Shown: piece after piece, positions 46,201-57,333 of the stretch
Layout: every line of letters starts with the position of its first letter
Position numbering within the stretch: position 1 is the stretch's first letter
NCBI GenBank assembly: GCA_032207245.1
Contig: CM063503.1
Coordinates: forward strand, 59,010,817 to 59,074,816
Length of the DNA stretch: 64,000 nucleotides
Reading direction: 5' to 3'
Origin: Pardosa pseudoannulata
Taxonomy: Eukaryota > Arthropoda > Arachnida > Araneae > Lycosidae
Program-made: the position numbers and the translations under genes
Notes under the pieces: model-generated
What the model saw: the letters and a program-made list of their open reading frames with translations, nothing else
Database searches by the model: none
What the model was told of the DNA's origin: nothing

Positions 46201-46441
46201 AGCTATAATTAGTAAAACCCAAGAAATTGAATAATATTTTGAATTAATTTTATTACTAAGCAAAGGAAATATATAAGAAATACTTACTCTGGAATTCTTT
46301 GTAATATTGCAGTCACGTGGAATCGCCGATATCCATTTTTTTTCTTAAATCTTCATTTTTTGGAAATCCGAAAGTTGACACTTTCTGTCCTCCTTTGCTG
46401 TAATTTCCTCTGCATTTAGGCACAATGCACTTGTATACCAT
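42863..46441 (-). pseudogene. THAP9/P-element-like transposase with intron and homopolymer frameshifts
   Basis: P transposases bind DNA with an N-terminal C2CH THAP zinc finger and cut with an RNase H-like core that has a GTP-binding insertion. Exon 1 (46288-46441) starts MVYKCIVPKCRG with the first zinc ligands. Donor GTAAGT lies at 46282-46287. Exon 2 begins at 45585 with VCELHFAEHD, the remaining Cys and His. Core fragments 44745-45479, 43389-44705 and 42863-43411 carry TLMMDEIHLKQ, VISDNNSLNRKAMSKF, HILKCIRNNWLN and GKFQTDSLEDRFGRYRQ, all P/THAP9 hallmarks. Four frame breaks coincide with runs of 7 to 9 T on the plus strand (46336, 45389, 44721, 43397). Either decay or polishing error could explain them. 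Confidence 0.9.
45559..46064 (-). repeat. 253-bp tandem duplication covering the intron acceptor
   Basis: 45559-45811 and 45812-46064 are nearly identical. Each includes the minus-strand acceptor before GTATGTGAAC and the first 25 or so bases of exon 2, so the transposase intron has two possible acceptors. Confidence 0.9.
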
Positions 46442-46770
46442 TTTTTGAAGATTCTAAGATTCTTTCAGCTAATTATAGAATGGCAAAATACGTCGTCAAA
46501 CTTGTACTCGTAGAATGTACGACACTGAAATCTCGCACGTGTCGAGTAAAACATCGCCAAATACAATCGTCTGCCGCAGTACATTATGTAGTTACAAAGA
46601 TGCCAAACTCGCGCCAATTCGCGCCACATGATAAATGTTAAAATGTGGAAAACTTAGGTAGCTTTTCTTGGTTCTACTTAACCTACGTCATACATCATGT
46701 TAGTATCCCGTACTACGGCTTGCTCTTTTAGGAGGTGTTGCCTTACCCCGCCAGGCACTGGACCTATAGG

Positions 46771-47222
46771 CAGGGATGTTGCGGCTGCGCCAATTGCGCC
46801 AAACTGCGCCAATTTCCGATATCTGCTCCCAGCTGCTCCAAAAACGGTATTTTAGCAGAAATTGCGCCGAAACTGCGCCATTTTACAAATTTTTGCAGTT
46901 TTTGCGCGTTTAGTAATTACGTTAGTTCTACGAATCTAAGACGAATTTTTCCCTCCGAACGTCGCTGAATACTAGACTTTAGAGTGAATATGTCATATTT
47001 ACTTTTCCTACTTACTTTGTCAGGTAAAAGTGCATGAAATAAGAAGAAAGAATTTCATTCTTCAGACATACTTCTACTCTTTCGTACTACAGACTCAAGA
47101 TTGACCAAAAAAATCCAATTAAAATTGTGCCCAACGAAAAGAAATACGTTTATAGCTTGTACAACGATAAAAATTTTCCGCTTTTTGGTGGAGTTCTACT
47201 TGATTTCTACAGTCGATTTCTG

Positions 47223-47254
<32 letters not shown>

Positions 47255-47580
47255 TTTTTTTTTTTAAATTTAATTTTCAATTCTTTTAGAAAATTCTGTT
47301 TTTTCTTTTTTAAATCCTTCTGTATATGTATATTGCATATACAAAACAAACGAACCATATCAGAAATTATTGAATATTTAGCCGTTACGAATGCTATTAA
47401 CCAATCATTCAAAAACTTAAGTTTATTTTTTAAATTGTTACTTTAACTGCTACAAAAACACTATATCCTGCTCCAAATCAAGATTTTGACTGCTACGAAA
47501 ATGCTTTCTCCTGCTCCAAATTTAAAGTTTTGCTGCTCCGAAAACTGCTACGAAATGATTGAAGGGTCGCAACATCCCTG
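46771..47580. mobile_element. hAT-like non-autonomous transposon
   Basis: Perfect 13-bp inverted ends CAGGGATGTTGCG are flanked by CCTATAGG (46763-46770) and CCTATAAG (47581-47588), an 8-bp target duplication with one change. CAGGG ends and 8-bp duplications are hAT features. The 810-bp body has no transposase. Subterminal repeats are visible: several GCGCCAA/TGCGCC units on the left and CTGCTCC/CTGCTACGAAA units on the right. Confidence 0.85.
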
Positions 47581-47588
47581 CCTATAAG

Positions 47589-48511
47589 TCACAACGGGAA
47601 CAATTACCCTGGTGGATAATTATCCAGTGGGTTTGCTTTGGGGATAGAACCCAGTTGGAACCAATGGCACGCCTACAAGCCCAGAATATACGTTTGGTGT
47701 TGTTGGTACAATACTTGATGTGACTATTCAAAATCAAAGATAATACCGAGGTATTTCGCCTCATTCTGATAGGTCAGTTCCGAGTTGAATAACCTCATCA
47801 CTGGTATATCCTTGATTCTTTTCTTGGTGAAAAGGATGAGATTCGTCTTTCCAATGTTAACTGTCGGATTCACCTATCTACACTATTCTTCAACTCTTTT
47901 TAAGGCAGTATTCATGAAGGTAACAACAGCATTCTGAAATTTACCTCTTACAACCAACGCGATATCCGCATAACTAATGCAGGTGAGACCCAGGAAATCA
48001 ATATTGTTAAGTTACTCATCAACCACAAAGCTCCACGGGAGAAGTTATAAACACCCTCTTCTCCGCGAACAACCCTTGCAATTGGTTACCCATACATTGT
48101 CATCCAACTTCGTCGCCTGAACCAGCCTGGTTGATAACAGGCTGTTGATCCATTTGCACCCTAACGGATTGACATTCCTACGACTTAACGCATTACGAAT
48201 GGCATTAGTAGGTACCTTATCAAAGGCAGCCTCAATGTCAAGAAAAGTAGCAAGTGCCATTTCCTTACCATCTAGAGTTATGACCAACTCATAAAGGGCA
48301 GTATCAGTGGACCTATCAGGCATATATGCATGCTGGTGCTTAGAAAGAGGGAAGACACTCTAGGCTTTATCCCTGATATACCTATCAATTAATTTCTCTA
48401 ATATTTTCATGAGAAAAGAAGTTAGGCGGATTTGCCTAAAGGCCATAGCATGCCATAAGAAGGCTTAGGTATAAATATTAATTTACAAGTGCGCCAGGCA
48501 GTAGGAACATA
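47589..48511 (-). pseudogene. LINE reverse transcriptase fragment
   Basis: The fragment starts VPTAWRTCKLIFIPKP. The frame 48045-48323 has MPDRSTDTALYEL and FLDIEAAFDKVPTNAI, motifs of R1-like polymerases. Further on the active site reads ISYADIALVVRGKF (near 47960-47985), where the family has Tyr-Ala-Asp-Asp, so one catalytic Asp has been lost in frame. AKYLGIIFD and NTKRIFWACRRAIG follow. Stops and shifts occur elsewhere. Confidence 0.88.
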
Positions 48512-48518
48512 TCATATA

Positions 48519-48831
48519 CAGGGGTCCCACGGTTCTTAAGAACTCCTTAATTTTAGCTTTCATTTTTAAGGGCCCTTAAAACTACTTAATTTTCATCAAT
48601 TAAAAACTCCTTAATTTTGAAATTGGAACACTATCAATTTCTTCCATGAAAAGATATAAAAGAAAAAGTAGCTGAATTACAGAACTTGAGCGAAAAAATT
48701 TCTGATACAACAAAAGAAATCTGTTGAATTTTCAAAATGAAATTATTTATGTATATGAATTTGCACTATTGGAAATTTCCTTGTAAATAGTAAATAAATA
48801 TTTGTTAAAATTCTTAACATTATTTTACATT
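48519..48831. repeat. Copy of a CAGGG[T/G]TCCCACGG transposon family
   Basis: Starts CAGGGGTCCCACGG and matches 59829-60010 over about 170 bases (AACTCCTTAATTTTAGCTTT, GGGCCCTTAAAACTACTTAA, GATATAAAAGAAAAAGTAGC). After that the two differ, so this may be a longer family member. Its far end was not found; the hAT element at 48840 has inserted just downstream. Confidence 0.75.
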
Positions 48832-49151
48832 TTCTAGCCCAGGGGTAGGCAACGCGGCGCCCGCGGACGCCATGGCGCCCCCGATCGATTTTTAATGCGC
48901 CCTCGCTGGACTAATGTAAATGTATGATAGCCAGAGCGATTTACTTACTCTTGTCAAACTGCGATATATAGCAAGTAGTCAGTTGAGTTTAGGATTGTGC
49001 ATAGATTAACAGTTTGCTAACCTTGAGCGTATCTAATAACACACACGTATTTTTTGTTAGTGTGTGATCGTATTTCGAATAGACCACGCGTAGACCGTGC
49101 ATTTAAAACTACCAAGTAATCCGAAATAATTCTTTTCTTTCAAAACCCTTC

Positions 49152-51545
49152 ATGGATAAATGTAAAAGAAAAAGAACATATTATTTTAACGATGAATGGG
49201 AACATCTATATTGTTTCGTTGATTACAAAGGGAAGTGTATTTGTTTGTTTTGTAATAATAGTGTTGCGATTCCCAAGAAAAGTAATATTGAACGACATTT
49301 TAAGACCGTTCATACCAATTTTGATAGTGACTATCCAATGAACTCTGAAATTAGAAGAAAAAAATTATTTCTTTAAAATCTTCAATAACTAACCAGCAAA
49401 GTTTTTTTATTAAACCACTGCAACAACATAAAGCAGCAACGATCGCGTCATATAAAATATCGAATTTGCTAGCTAAGAATAAAAAACCATTTACAGATGG
49501 AGAATTAGTGAAAAAAGCATGTTAGAAGCTGCTCATTCACTTTTTGAAGAATTTAAAAATAAAAAAGAAATAGTTTCAGCTATAAACACGTTGCAATTAT
49601 CAGCACGAACTGTTACTAGAAGAATTGAAGTAATTGCGGAAAATTTGGAGGCAGAATTAGCAAATGATATGGAAATTTGTATTTTGTTTTCGCTACAGAT
49701 GGATGAATCGACAGATGTGACAAATATATCACAATTAGCAATTTGCGTGAAGATGGTATTTTCTGATTTTACAACAAAAGAAGAATTCCTTAAAGTTCTG
49801 CCATTAAAGGGAAGAACCAGAGGAGAAGCTATCTTTTCTACTTTTAAAAAGTATATAACAGATGTAAAATTACCTGTACAAAAGTTATCGTCAATTACAA
49901 CAGACGGGGTACCAGCGATGACTGGTAAGAAAAAAGGATTTATTGCCTTATGTAGACAGGATTTCTTATTCCCTAAATTTATTTCTTTTCATTGCCTCAT
50001 ACATCAGGAAATGTTATGAGCAAAAACAATCAGTTTTCAACACGTATTTACGATAGTAACAAAAATTATTAATTCCATAAGATCGGGAGCTATGCAACAC
50101 AGATTGTTTAAATTACTTTTAGAAGATGAGGACCTTCAGTTTACAGATCTTCTTTTACATACTGAAGTGAGGTGGCTGACCAGAGGTAAAATACTTGAAC
50201 GGTTTATCATGCTTTTGCCACAAATAAAGGAATTTATTGCATCAAGAGGCGAATTTTAAAAGCAATTAGAAAATAAGGATTGGCTAATCGACCTCGGATT
50301 TCTGACAGATATAACCAGCAAAGTTGAATGAATTAAATTTAAAAATACAGGGGAAAATCAGCATATCGCTGACATAATTAGTGCAGTAAATGCATTCAAA
50401 TGCAAGTTAGTGTTGTTGAAATCCCATCTATTGAAAAAAATCATTATCACATTTCCCAAATATAAAATATACTGTTGAGAGTTTAAATTTGAATAATGAA
50501 AACTTTACTGCTACATCATATTTAGAAATTATAGATAAGCTAATAGAAGAGTTTTCTTCTAGATTTGAAGATTTTGCAGCATTAAAATCCGTTCTAAGAT
50601 TTTTCATAAACCCATTCAATGTTACTGAAGATGATGTCCTTGAAATACTTTCAGTGTATTTCGAGCTTCATAATATCGAAGACCTAGAATTAGAAATAAT
50701 AAACTTGCAAAGTGATATTATTTTAAAAGCACATAGTAATGATAAAATGTTTTGGAATTTAGTCGATGAAAATAAATATCCTATTTTAGTAAATGAGCGC
50801 TAAAAATTTATTCATATTCTGCAACAACATACAATTGCGAGTCTTTGTTCTCAAATATGAAATATTTGAAATCAAAATACCGAACAAAGCTTAATGACTC
50901 ACATTTAGATAATTGTTTAAGAACCGGGAACTCTAAATATATCCCCACTTATAAGATATTAGCTGAAAATATGGACACCCAAGATTCATACTGCAAGATT
51001 CATACTGAATTATATGATATGTATCAATATAAAATATACTGTTGAGAGTTTAAATTTGAATAATGAAAATTTTACTGCTACATCATATTTAGAAATTATA
51101 GATAAGCTAATAGAAGAGTTTTCTTCTAGATTTGAAGATTTTGCAGCATTAAAATCCGTTCTAAGATTTTTCATAAACCCATTCAATGTTACTGAAGATG
51201 ATGTCCTTGAAATACTTTCAGTGTATTTCGAGCTTCATAATATCGAAGACCTAGAATTAGAAATAATAAACTTGCAAAGTGATATTATTTTAAAAGCACA
51301 TAGTAATGATAAAATGTTTTGGAATTTAGTCGATGAAAATAAATATCCTATTTTAGTAAATGAGCGCTAAAAATTTATTCATATTCTGCAACAACATACA
51401 ATTGCGAGTCTTTGTTCTCAAATATGAAATATTTGAAATCAAAATACCGAACAAAGCTTAATGACTCACATTTAGATAATTGTTTAAGAACCGGGAACTC
51501 TAAATATATCCCCACTTATAAGATATTAGCTGAAAATATGGACAC
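49152..51545 (+). pseudogene. hAT transposase, BED finger plus catalytic core, broken
   Basis: hAT transposases bind their ends with a BED finger and cut with an RNase H-like core. The frame 49152-49376 has the finger (CLFCNNSVAIPKKSNIERHF...H). A shift near 49372 leads to 49519-50019, with SLQMDESTDVTNISQLA (catalytic Asp), TTDGVPAMTGKKKG and HCLIHQEML. A stop at about 50018 follows. The continuing text has LLHTEVRWLTRGKILERF in the same frame, and the dimerisation end (SKYRTKLNDSHLDNCLR) lies at 50845-50990, repeated after 51410. It resembles the vertebrate ZBED/SCAND3-like group. At least three stops or shifts make it inactive. Confidence 0.92.
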
Positions 51546-51570
51546 CCAAGATTCATACTGAATTATATGT
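50461..51570 (+). repeat. 567-bp tandem duplication inside the hAT element
   Basis: 50461-51027 and 51028-51570 differ at only a handful of positions (for example AACTTTACTG against AATTTTACTG, and a short deletion at the end). Both carry the same 3' coding text. Confidence 0.95.
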
Positions 51571-51731
51571 ATCATTATGTATGACACCAACAAAATAAAG
51601 TTATAAAAAATCTGTTTTTTTTAATGCCTATTTATACCTGTTGATTATCTGTAAAATATGTGCCCTAGGTGATTTTCAAATTTAGTATTGCGCCCTTAAG
51701 GACAAACAGGTTGCCCACCCCTGTTCTAGCC

Positions 51732-52128
51732 CAAAGTGCAGTATTAATAGTAAAAAAAATCCTCAAATGCATATATGTTGTCAGTACATTAGTGTAGTAA
51801 TTCAAAATTCCTTTTCTTGATATCCTTAAAAAAGTATTAAAATACTTTTAGCTTATTAGTATTTTTTATGGTCCCGAGCTAGAAAACTTATTTGACAAAT
51901 AATCTTTTGCATACTGAGAAGGTTTAAAGTATAAAGTCAGCTGTCCTTTTCTAATAGCTAACAGTCGAGCAGATTTTAATTAAACGAAGCATAGAGGGTG
52001 GGGGTTTGTAGATATTTCGGTTACTTATGGAAGTTTAATTTTCTTTGGATTGAATGTAATAGAAAAGTCTAAAACTTTCTTCTTTCCCAGACAATGTTGG
52101 TTATAATCAGCTAGTATATATAAACATT
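51732..52128. other. Short AT-rich stretch, nothing recognised
   Basis: Lies between the hAT element and the Gypsy gag. No LTR or primer-binding site was recognised here. Confidence 0.45.
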
Positions 52129-53091
52129 AATTTCGATAAGTTTAACGAAGAGTTAGAGAACTTCGACTCCTTTTTGGATCGTTTTCAGACTTATTTAGAT
52201 GTGCAGAATGTTGCTGAAGAGATGAGGGCAAAAGTTTTTATTTCTTCTTTGAGTCCTAAATTATATCAGTTGTTAAAAAATCTGCTGGCTCCTGCAATTC
52301 CTTCCAACCAAACATTGAGTAAATTAAAAGAGATATTGAAAACGCATTTAAACCCGAAACCCTTAATTATTCCTTCGTGTCATAAATTTCTCAATCGTAA
52401 ACAATACGAAGGGGAATCAATCAGCAATTATATTGCGAAATTACGTTCTCTTGCACTAAACTGCGAATATGATGAGAAAATGTTAAATGTTATGCTGCGC
52501 GATGTATTCATTAGTGGGTTAAAAGATAAAACTATTCTAAATAGATTGTTCGAGGAGGACAATATTCATTTGGAGAAAACCCTGCAGATAGCCTTAGCAA
52601 TGGAAAATGCCTGTAAAAGGGCAAATGACATTAAAGGCAGGGGAATAAATGCGATTCATGTAGATAAAAAAAATCAGGGTAAGCCTAAATTTTAAAAAGA
52701 ATTTCTCGGATAGGCAGAGGAAAACAGAAGGTTGTTTCCGGTGTACCGGCACAGATCGTAACGAGTAATAAGTGTCAATTTATTACCAGTACATGTAATT
52801 TTTGCTCTAAAATTGGTCATATCCAAAAGGCATGTTTTGCCGCTAAGAAAGCGAATTTTAAACCCATTAAAGAGAAACAGGTTAATTTGGAAAATGACGT
52901 TGAGAGTCAAAGTCAGGTTCGTTATTTGCGTGTAAAACGGAAGATATTATTTCCTTATGGAAGAAAGAACCAAAACAAAATTTGATTATGATAAGTTTAA
53001 AAATTGAGACTAAAGAATGTTCTATGGAACTCGATACGGAAGGCTCGGTCAGTGTTATAAGTATACGAAATTTCAGAAAATTTTCAAAAAA

Positions 53092-53127
<36 letters not shown>

Positions 53128-55268
53128 TTACAATGCACAAATGTCGTGTTTAAAACATATAATGGTGAATCGATAATACCTATGACGTACGTCACCGTAA
53201 AACTGGAATACGAGAATCAGATTTTAAATTTAAATCTGCATTTAGTCAAAGAAAATTTAGACACAATTCTGGGACGCGAGTGGCTCTATAAAATAAATCT
53301 AGATTGGAAAGCCATAAAAGTTATTAGAACGACAAGTAAATTAAATATAAATAAATTGTTGCAGGAATATGACAAATTGGGATAAATAAATAATTGCGAA
53401 ATTAAGTTAGAATTGAAACAGGGTGTTCAGCCTGTATTTCGTAGATTTAGAACTGTTCCGTTTGCTCTAAAAGAAAGGGTAGAAAATGAAATCGATAGAT
53501 TGGAAAAAGAGGGAATCATCGAAAAGGTAGAGAGCCTGTAGTTCTGGTAGTTAAATCAGATGGCACTATTAGATTATGCGCTGATTTTTCTGTAACATTA
53601 AACCCGAACTTAGTCGTTCCTCAACATCCCTTACCCAAACTTGAAGAAATTTTCTCAAGTTTAAATGGAGGTAAACTCTTATCTAAGCTCTATTTTAAGC
53701 ACGCTTATTTACAGATGAAGGTCCATCCCGAAAGTCAAAATCTATTAACCATAAACTCCCGCAAAGGATTATATGTTTGCAAACGGCTAATGTATGGTTT
53801 AAACGGAGCACCTGCATTTTGGTAGCTCTATGTAGACAGACTATTTCAGAGAATGGAAGGTGTAAAAGTTTTTATGGACGATGTCTGGATCACAGGGGTT
53901 GATGAAACATCACATTTAAGAACTTTAGAAGCCTTTCTAAAAAAAGTAAAGAACATGGGTTAAAATTAAATTTAAGTAAAAGGAAATCACATTTCTGGGT
54001 CATAAAATTGATGCAAAAGGAGTGCATAAGGCTAATGATAAAGTTTCTGCTATTCTAAATGCCCCAGTGACTAAAGATTTAGCCACCATAGCAAACCCGC
54101 TAAATGACCTCACTAAAAAAGATCTAAAATTTGCTTGGTCGAGGAATTGTCAGCAAGCCTTTGAGGCCCTATACTGAAGAGTTGAAGCATAGGGAAGGGA
54201 GCAGTACATAGACTGTCAGGACCCGTAGTAAAGTGTTCAGTCAAGTTGAGTGAAGGTAGACAGAAAATACTCTGACTTGAGTTCCAGCCATTTATTTTTT
54301 ATTATTCTAAATTGCAATTAATATAGTCCACTTCTGCCCTGATTCTACAATGGTTATTGGAGGTTCATTTTGTTGCGTTGTTTTTAAAAAATACTATGAC
54401 GATTAATGTGCAGATGGAAAAGATAACTACAGGAACGTCGCAGTATCGGGACCAAAAGGTGGGCTCCAACAGAGAAGGTGGCCGGACCAAAAACGTCCGC
54501 AAAGGTCTTTAAAAAATCTCTCTCTGTCTCGCAAAATTATCAGAAATACAACACACCTGCCAGGCGCCAAGAAAATCCCACCCTCTCCAGAAAAGTAGAG
54601 TTCTCGTGGTTCTGACCAATGAAACGTCGAGAACAAAAACCCAATCGCAGTGAAGGCGCAACTCCGGTGGTGAAAATTCGCCAAAAACGATGCGGAGCGG
54701 AGCTTGTCAACACACCGCAACGCGACACCTTTCAAAGGATCGGCTGTTATCTCAGGAGCGGCTGAAAAATCTTCATTACAGGCAGTTATAAGAGAAATTT
54801 TCTCTCTTAGAATTCTTGTACATTATGATTTACCCGACCAATGATCTTAGCTACAGATGCTTCGCCTGTTGGTGTGGGCTGCGTTATGTCTCATGTATTT
54901 TCTGATGGTACAGAAAGACCCATTGAATTGTATCGAGAACGTTAATAAGGACTGAGCAGAGGTATTTCCATATTGATAAGGAGGCTCTAGCTATTGTCTG
55001 AGATGTCCAAAAGTTTTATCTATATTTAAAATGCAGAAGATTCTTATTAATCACCGACCACAAACCTTTAGTGGCGATTGTTGGGTCGAAAAAGGGAGTA
55101 CCTATTCTAGCAGCAGCAAGACTTTTTCATTATGCTTACATTTTACTGTCGTTTGAATTTGACATTAAATACAGAGATACTAGGAACCATGGTAATGCGG
55201 ACTGCCCCTCTCGGTTGACAACAAAGTCCGAAGAATTAGACATTAAAGATGAAATCTCGATTAATTAA
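52129..55268 (+). pseudogene. Gypsy-type retrotransposon gag-pol, decayed, no integrase
   Basis: The gag frame 52174-52695 has the retrotransposon gag fold pattern (YEGESISNYIAKLRSLALNC). A knuckle CNFCSKIGHIQKAC lies near 52796. A protease-like ELDTEGSVSVIS is at 53030-53065, just before an A-run (about 53092-53125). The reverse transcriptase includes FALKERVENEIDRLEKEGII, ADFSVTLNPN, LYVCKRLMYGLNGAP and FMDDVWITG near 53870. The connection region (LGHKIDAKGV) follows to about 54170, then a solo LTR interrupts, and RNase H resumes (HIDKEALAIV, LLITDHKPLVAI, DCPSRL) to 55268. Several stops are present. Integrase and the outer LTRs were not found. Confidence 0.9.
54175..54775 (-). repeat. Solo LTR inserted antisense into the Gypsy element
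   Basis: On the minus strand it starts TGAAGATTTTTCAGCC and ends CAACTCTTCA, a TG...CA unit of 601 bp with the inverted ends TGAAGA/TCTTCA. A poly(A) signal (AATAAA, near 54292) lies in the second half. It splits a continuous reverse transcriptase-RNase H stretch (left side ends FEAL, right side resumes IREIFSLRILVHYD). The flanks TATAC and TTACA give only a weak, imperfect duplication. Confidence 0.6.
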
Positions 55269-56230
55269 ATGGCGCAAATTGAAACATTGCCAATCACACA
55301 TCGATATCATTAATGTCAGTTTTACAGGAAGTCCTCTAATAATAAATTTTTTAGATTTGTCAGCTTTAAGATCAAGAGACCTAACAGGTATTTTATTTCA
55401 TTAAGATATTTTTGGATAGTTCTAAACGAATCTACGCAATTAGTTGTAATTTGAATTTAATTTTGTTTAACTTTGAATGGATGTTGTTGAGAAAGAATGT
55501 AAGTTGTGCATTAGAAGTTTCCAATTTTTTGGAATTGTAGCCAAAGCAGGCGTTATTTATAAATTTACTTATTGTCTCAGTCATAGTAAGAACAGCCAAT
55601 TGGAGCTGAGAATGGAATAAGAATGATTGCTGCCAAATATCATTGGGTGGAAAACCTTTGTATGAGTGGATGTATAGATGAACTTGAATCTTCGATACTG
55701 CTTTGAATCACTTCATTCCGTACGCGCCATTGCTATGAAAATAATAACTGGCTCAGTAAGATGGTAAATGAAAGGTATTAGTATTTATTATTATTTTTTT
55801 AAACCAAAATTTCTCAGTATATTTTAAGTTAATATATTTTTTATGTTGTGTATGTGTTTGAAGAATAATATATGAAAGGTAGTCACGGTGTTGTTTACGT
55901 CAGTAATGAGCGTTAATTTTCGCGCGTTACAGTACTAAATCAGATGCTACGATTTTGCATCATTAAAAATATAATAGTAAATGCAATTATACATGAAATC
56001 GTTTTATATCTGGAATATCATTATAATGTTCTTGATCCAAATTACCGCTCTAAAATACTTTCATACCTATTATAACTGTGTTGAGTCACTGTATTATTGT
56101 GAACTAAGCACTATATATATTATTTCAAACCTTATTTCAAATTAATTTAATTTTGCCCAATTGTACCAAACGCCTGTATTTTCAACAACAACCCTAAAGC
56201 TTCATTGATTTGCGCTTGATGCTTTCCTTA

Positions 56231-57300
56231 GGTCCAGATAATCTATTTATTCTAGATGTAAACAAATGCACATTTTGTTTGTGTTGATACTTTAAATCGC
56301 CCATATTTTATTTCTGTTCCAGGAAAATTTTTATATAATAGTATTTAATGAAAAGTTATGTACAAGAAATCATGCAAATTTCTTTTGAAACCTTTTAAAA
56401 ATTATTTTCCTTATTTTATTATCAAAGCCCTAAAGTTTCTTGATTATACCAGTAATTGTGTTTTACTTTAGAAACCATACGTTTGAGTAATTTTATCAAT
56501 TACCATAAGCTAATTAACAGATGATTTGACCATGGTAACTCGCATATATTCATACTTTGAGTAATATTAATGTAAAGGAATTTTACTGATCTTACTAATG
56601 TTTTTTAATAAAATAAAATGAAAAATTAAATGAATTCATTTACCTAAATATTGTTATCATTAAATGTTAAATTCAGTCAAAAAAATTCTTTTAAATTTGT
56701 ATTTAATAAAGGTTTTTTAAGAGCCCCCCCCCCAAAAAAAAAAAAAATGGGTAGTGTAAGATTTTTTTTCTTTTTAACAAGGTCCAGATAATCTATTTAT
56801 TCTAGATGTAAACAAATGCACATTTTTTGTGTTGATACTTTAAATTGCCCATATTTTATTTCTGTTTCAGGAAAATTTTTATATAATAGTATTTAATGAA
56901 CTGTTATATACCAAGAAATCAAGCAAATTTCTTTTGAAACCTTTTGAAAATTATTTTCCTTATTTTATTATCAAAACCTTAAAGTTTCTTGATTATACCA
57001 GTAATTGTGTTTTACTTTAGTAACCATGCGTTTGAGTAATTTTATCATTTACCATAAGCCAATTAACAGATGATTTGACCATGGTAACTTGCATATATTC
57101 ATAATTTCAGTAATATGAATATAAAGGAATTTTACTGATCTTACTAATGTTCTTTAATAAAATAATAAAAAAAATTAAATGAATTCATTTGCCTAAAAAT
57201 TATCATTAAATGTTAAATTCAGTAAAAAAAATCTTTTAAATTTGTATTTAATAAAGGTTTTTTAAGAGCCCCCCCCCAAAAAAAAATAATTGGGTAGTGT

Positions 57301-57330
<30 letters not shown>
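56231..57330. repeat. 550-bp tandem duplication, about 5% diverged
   Basis: Both units begin GGTCCAGATAATCTATTTAT (56231 and 56781). They run in parallel through AACAAATGCACATTTT and GATGATTTGACCATGGTAAC to AAAGGTTTTTTAAGAGCCCC and a poly(A/T) stretch. Small indels and substitutions separate them. Confidence 0.92.

Positions 57331-57333
<3 letters not shown>

Larger units (their letters stand above)
41067..46739 (-). mobile_element. P-superfamily DNA transposon with 31-bp terminal inverted repeats
   Basis: The left end AACACCTCCTAAAGGATCAA is matched by the right end read in reverse (AACACCTCCTAAAAGAGCAA), and similarity runs on through AGCCGTAGTACG, about 31 bp. GCCTTACCC flanks both sides (41058-41066 and 46740-46748), a perfect 9-bp repeat that could be the family's usual 8 bp plus one ambiguous base. 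It encodes a THAP-domain transposase on the minus strand. At 5.67 kb it is longer than the 2.9-kb fly P element because of internal tandem duplications and AT-rich filler. Confidence 0.92.
40013..48511 (-). mobile_element. R1-like LINE, split by two younger transposons
   Basis: Minus-strand LINE. The reverse transcriptase lies at 47589-48511, a short piece at 46749-46762, and the thumb and RNase H at 40027-41057. The gaps are the hAT-like element at 46771-47580 and the P-superfamily element at 41067-46739. Without the P element and one target duplication the peptide reads on as SAWRGKACQATTIRELASLQ, a typical thumb-region sequence. The 5' half (endonuclease, ORF1) is absent. The left part stops at 48511, next to a CAGGGGTCCCACGG element. 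Confidence 0.88.
48840..51723 (+). mobile_element. hAT transposon (BED-finger type), complete but decayed
   Basis: The ends CAGGGGTAGGCAAC and GTTGCCCACCCCTG form a 14-bp inverted repeat with one mismatch. TTCTAGCC at 48832-48839 and 51724-51731 is a perfect 8-bp target duplication. The 2.9-kb element encodes a BED-type zinc finger and hAT transposase on the plus strand. The 3' coding end is duplicated in tandem. Confidence 0.95.

Noticed and set aside
54427..54735. 102-codon minus-strand frame
   Set aside because: Lies wholly inside the solo LTR and has no protein family features.
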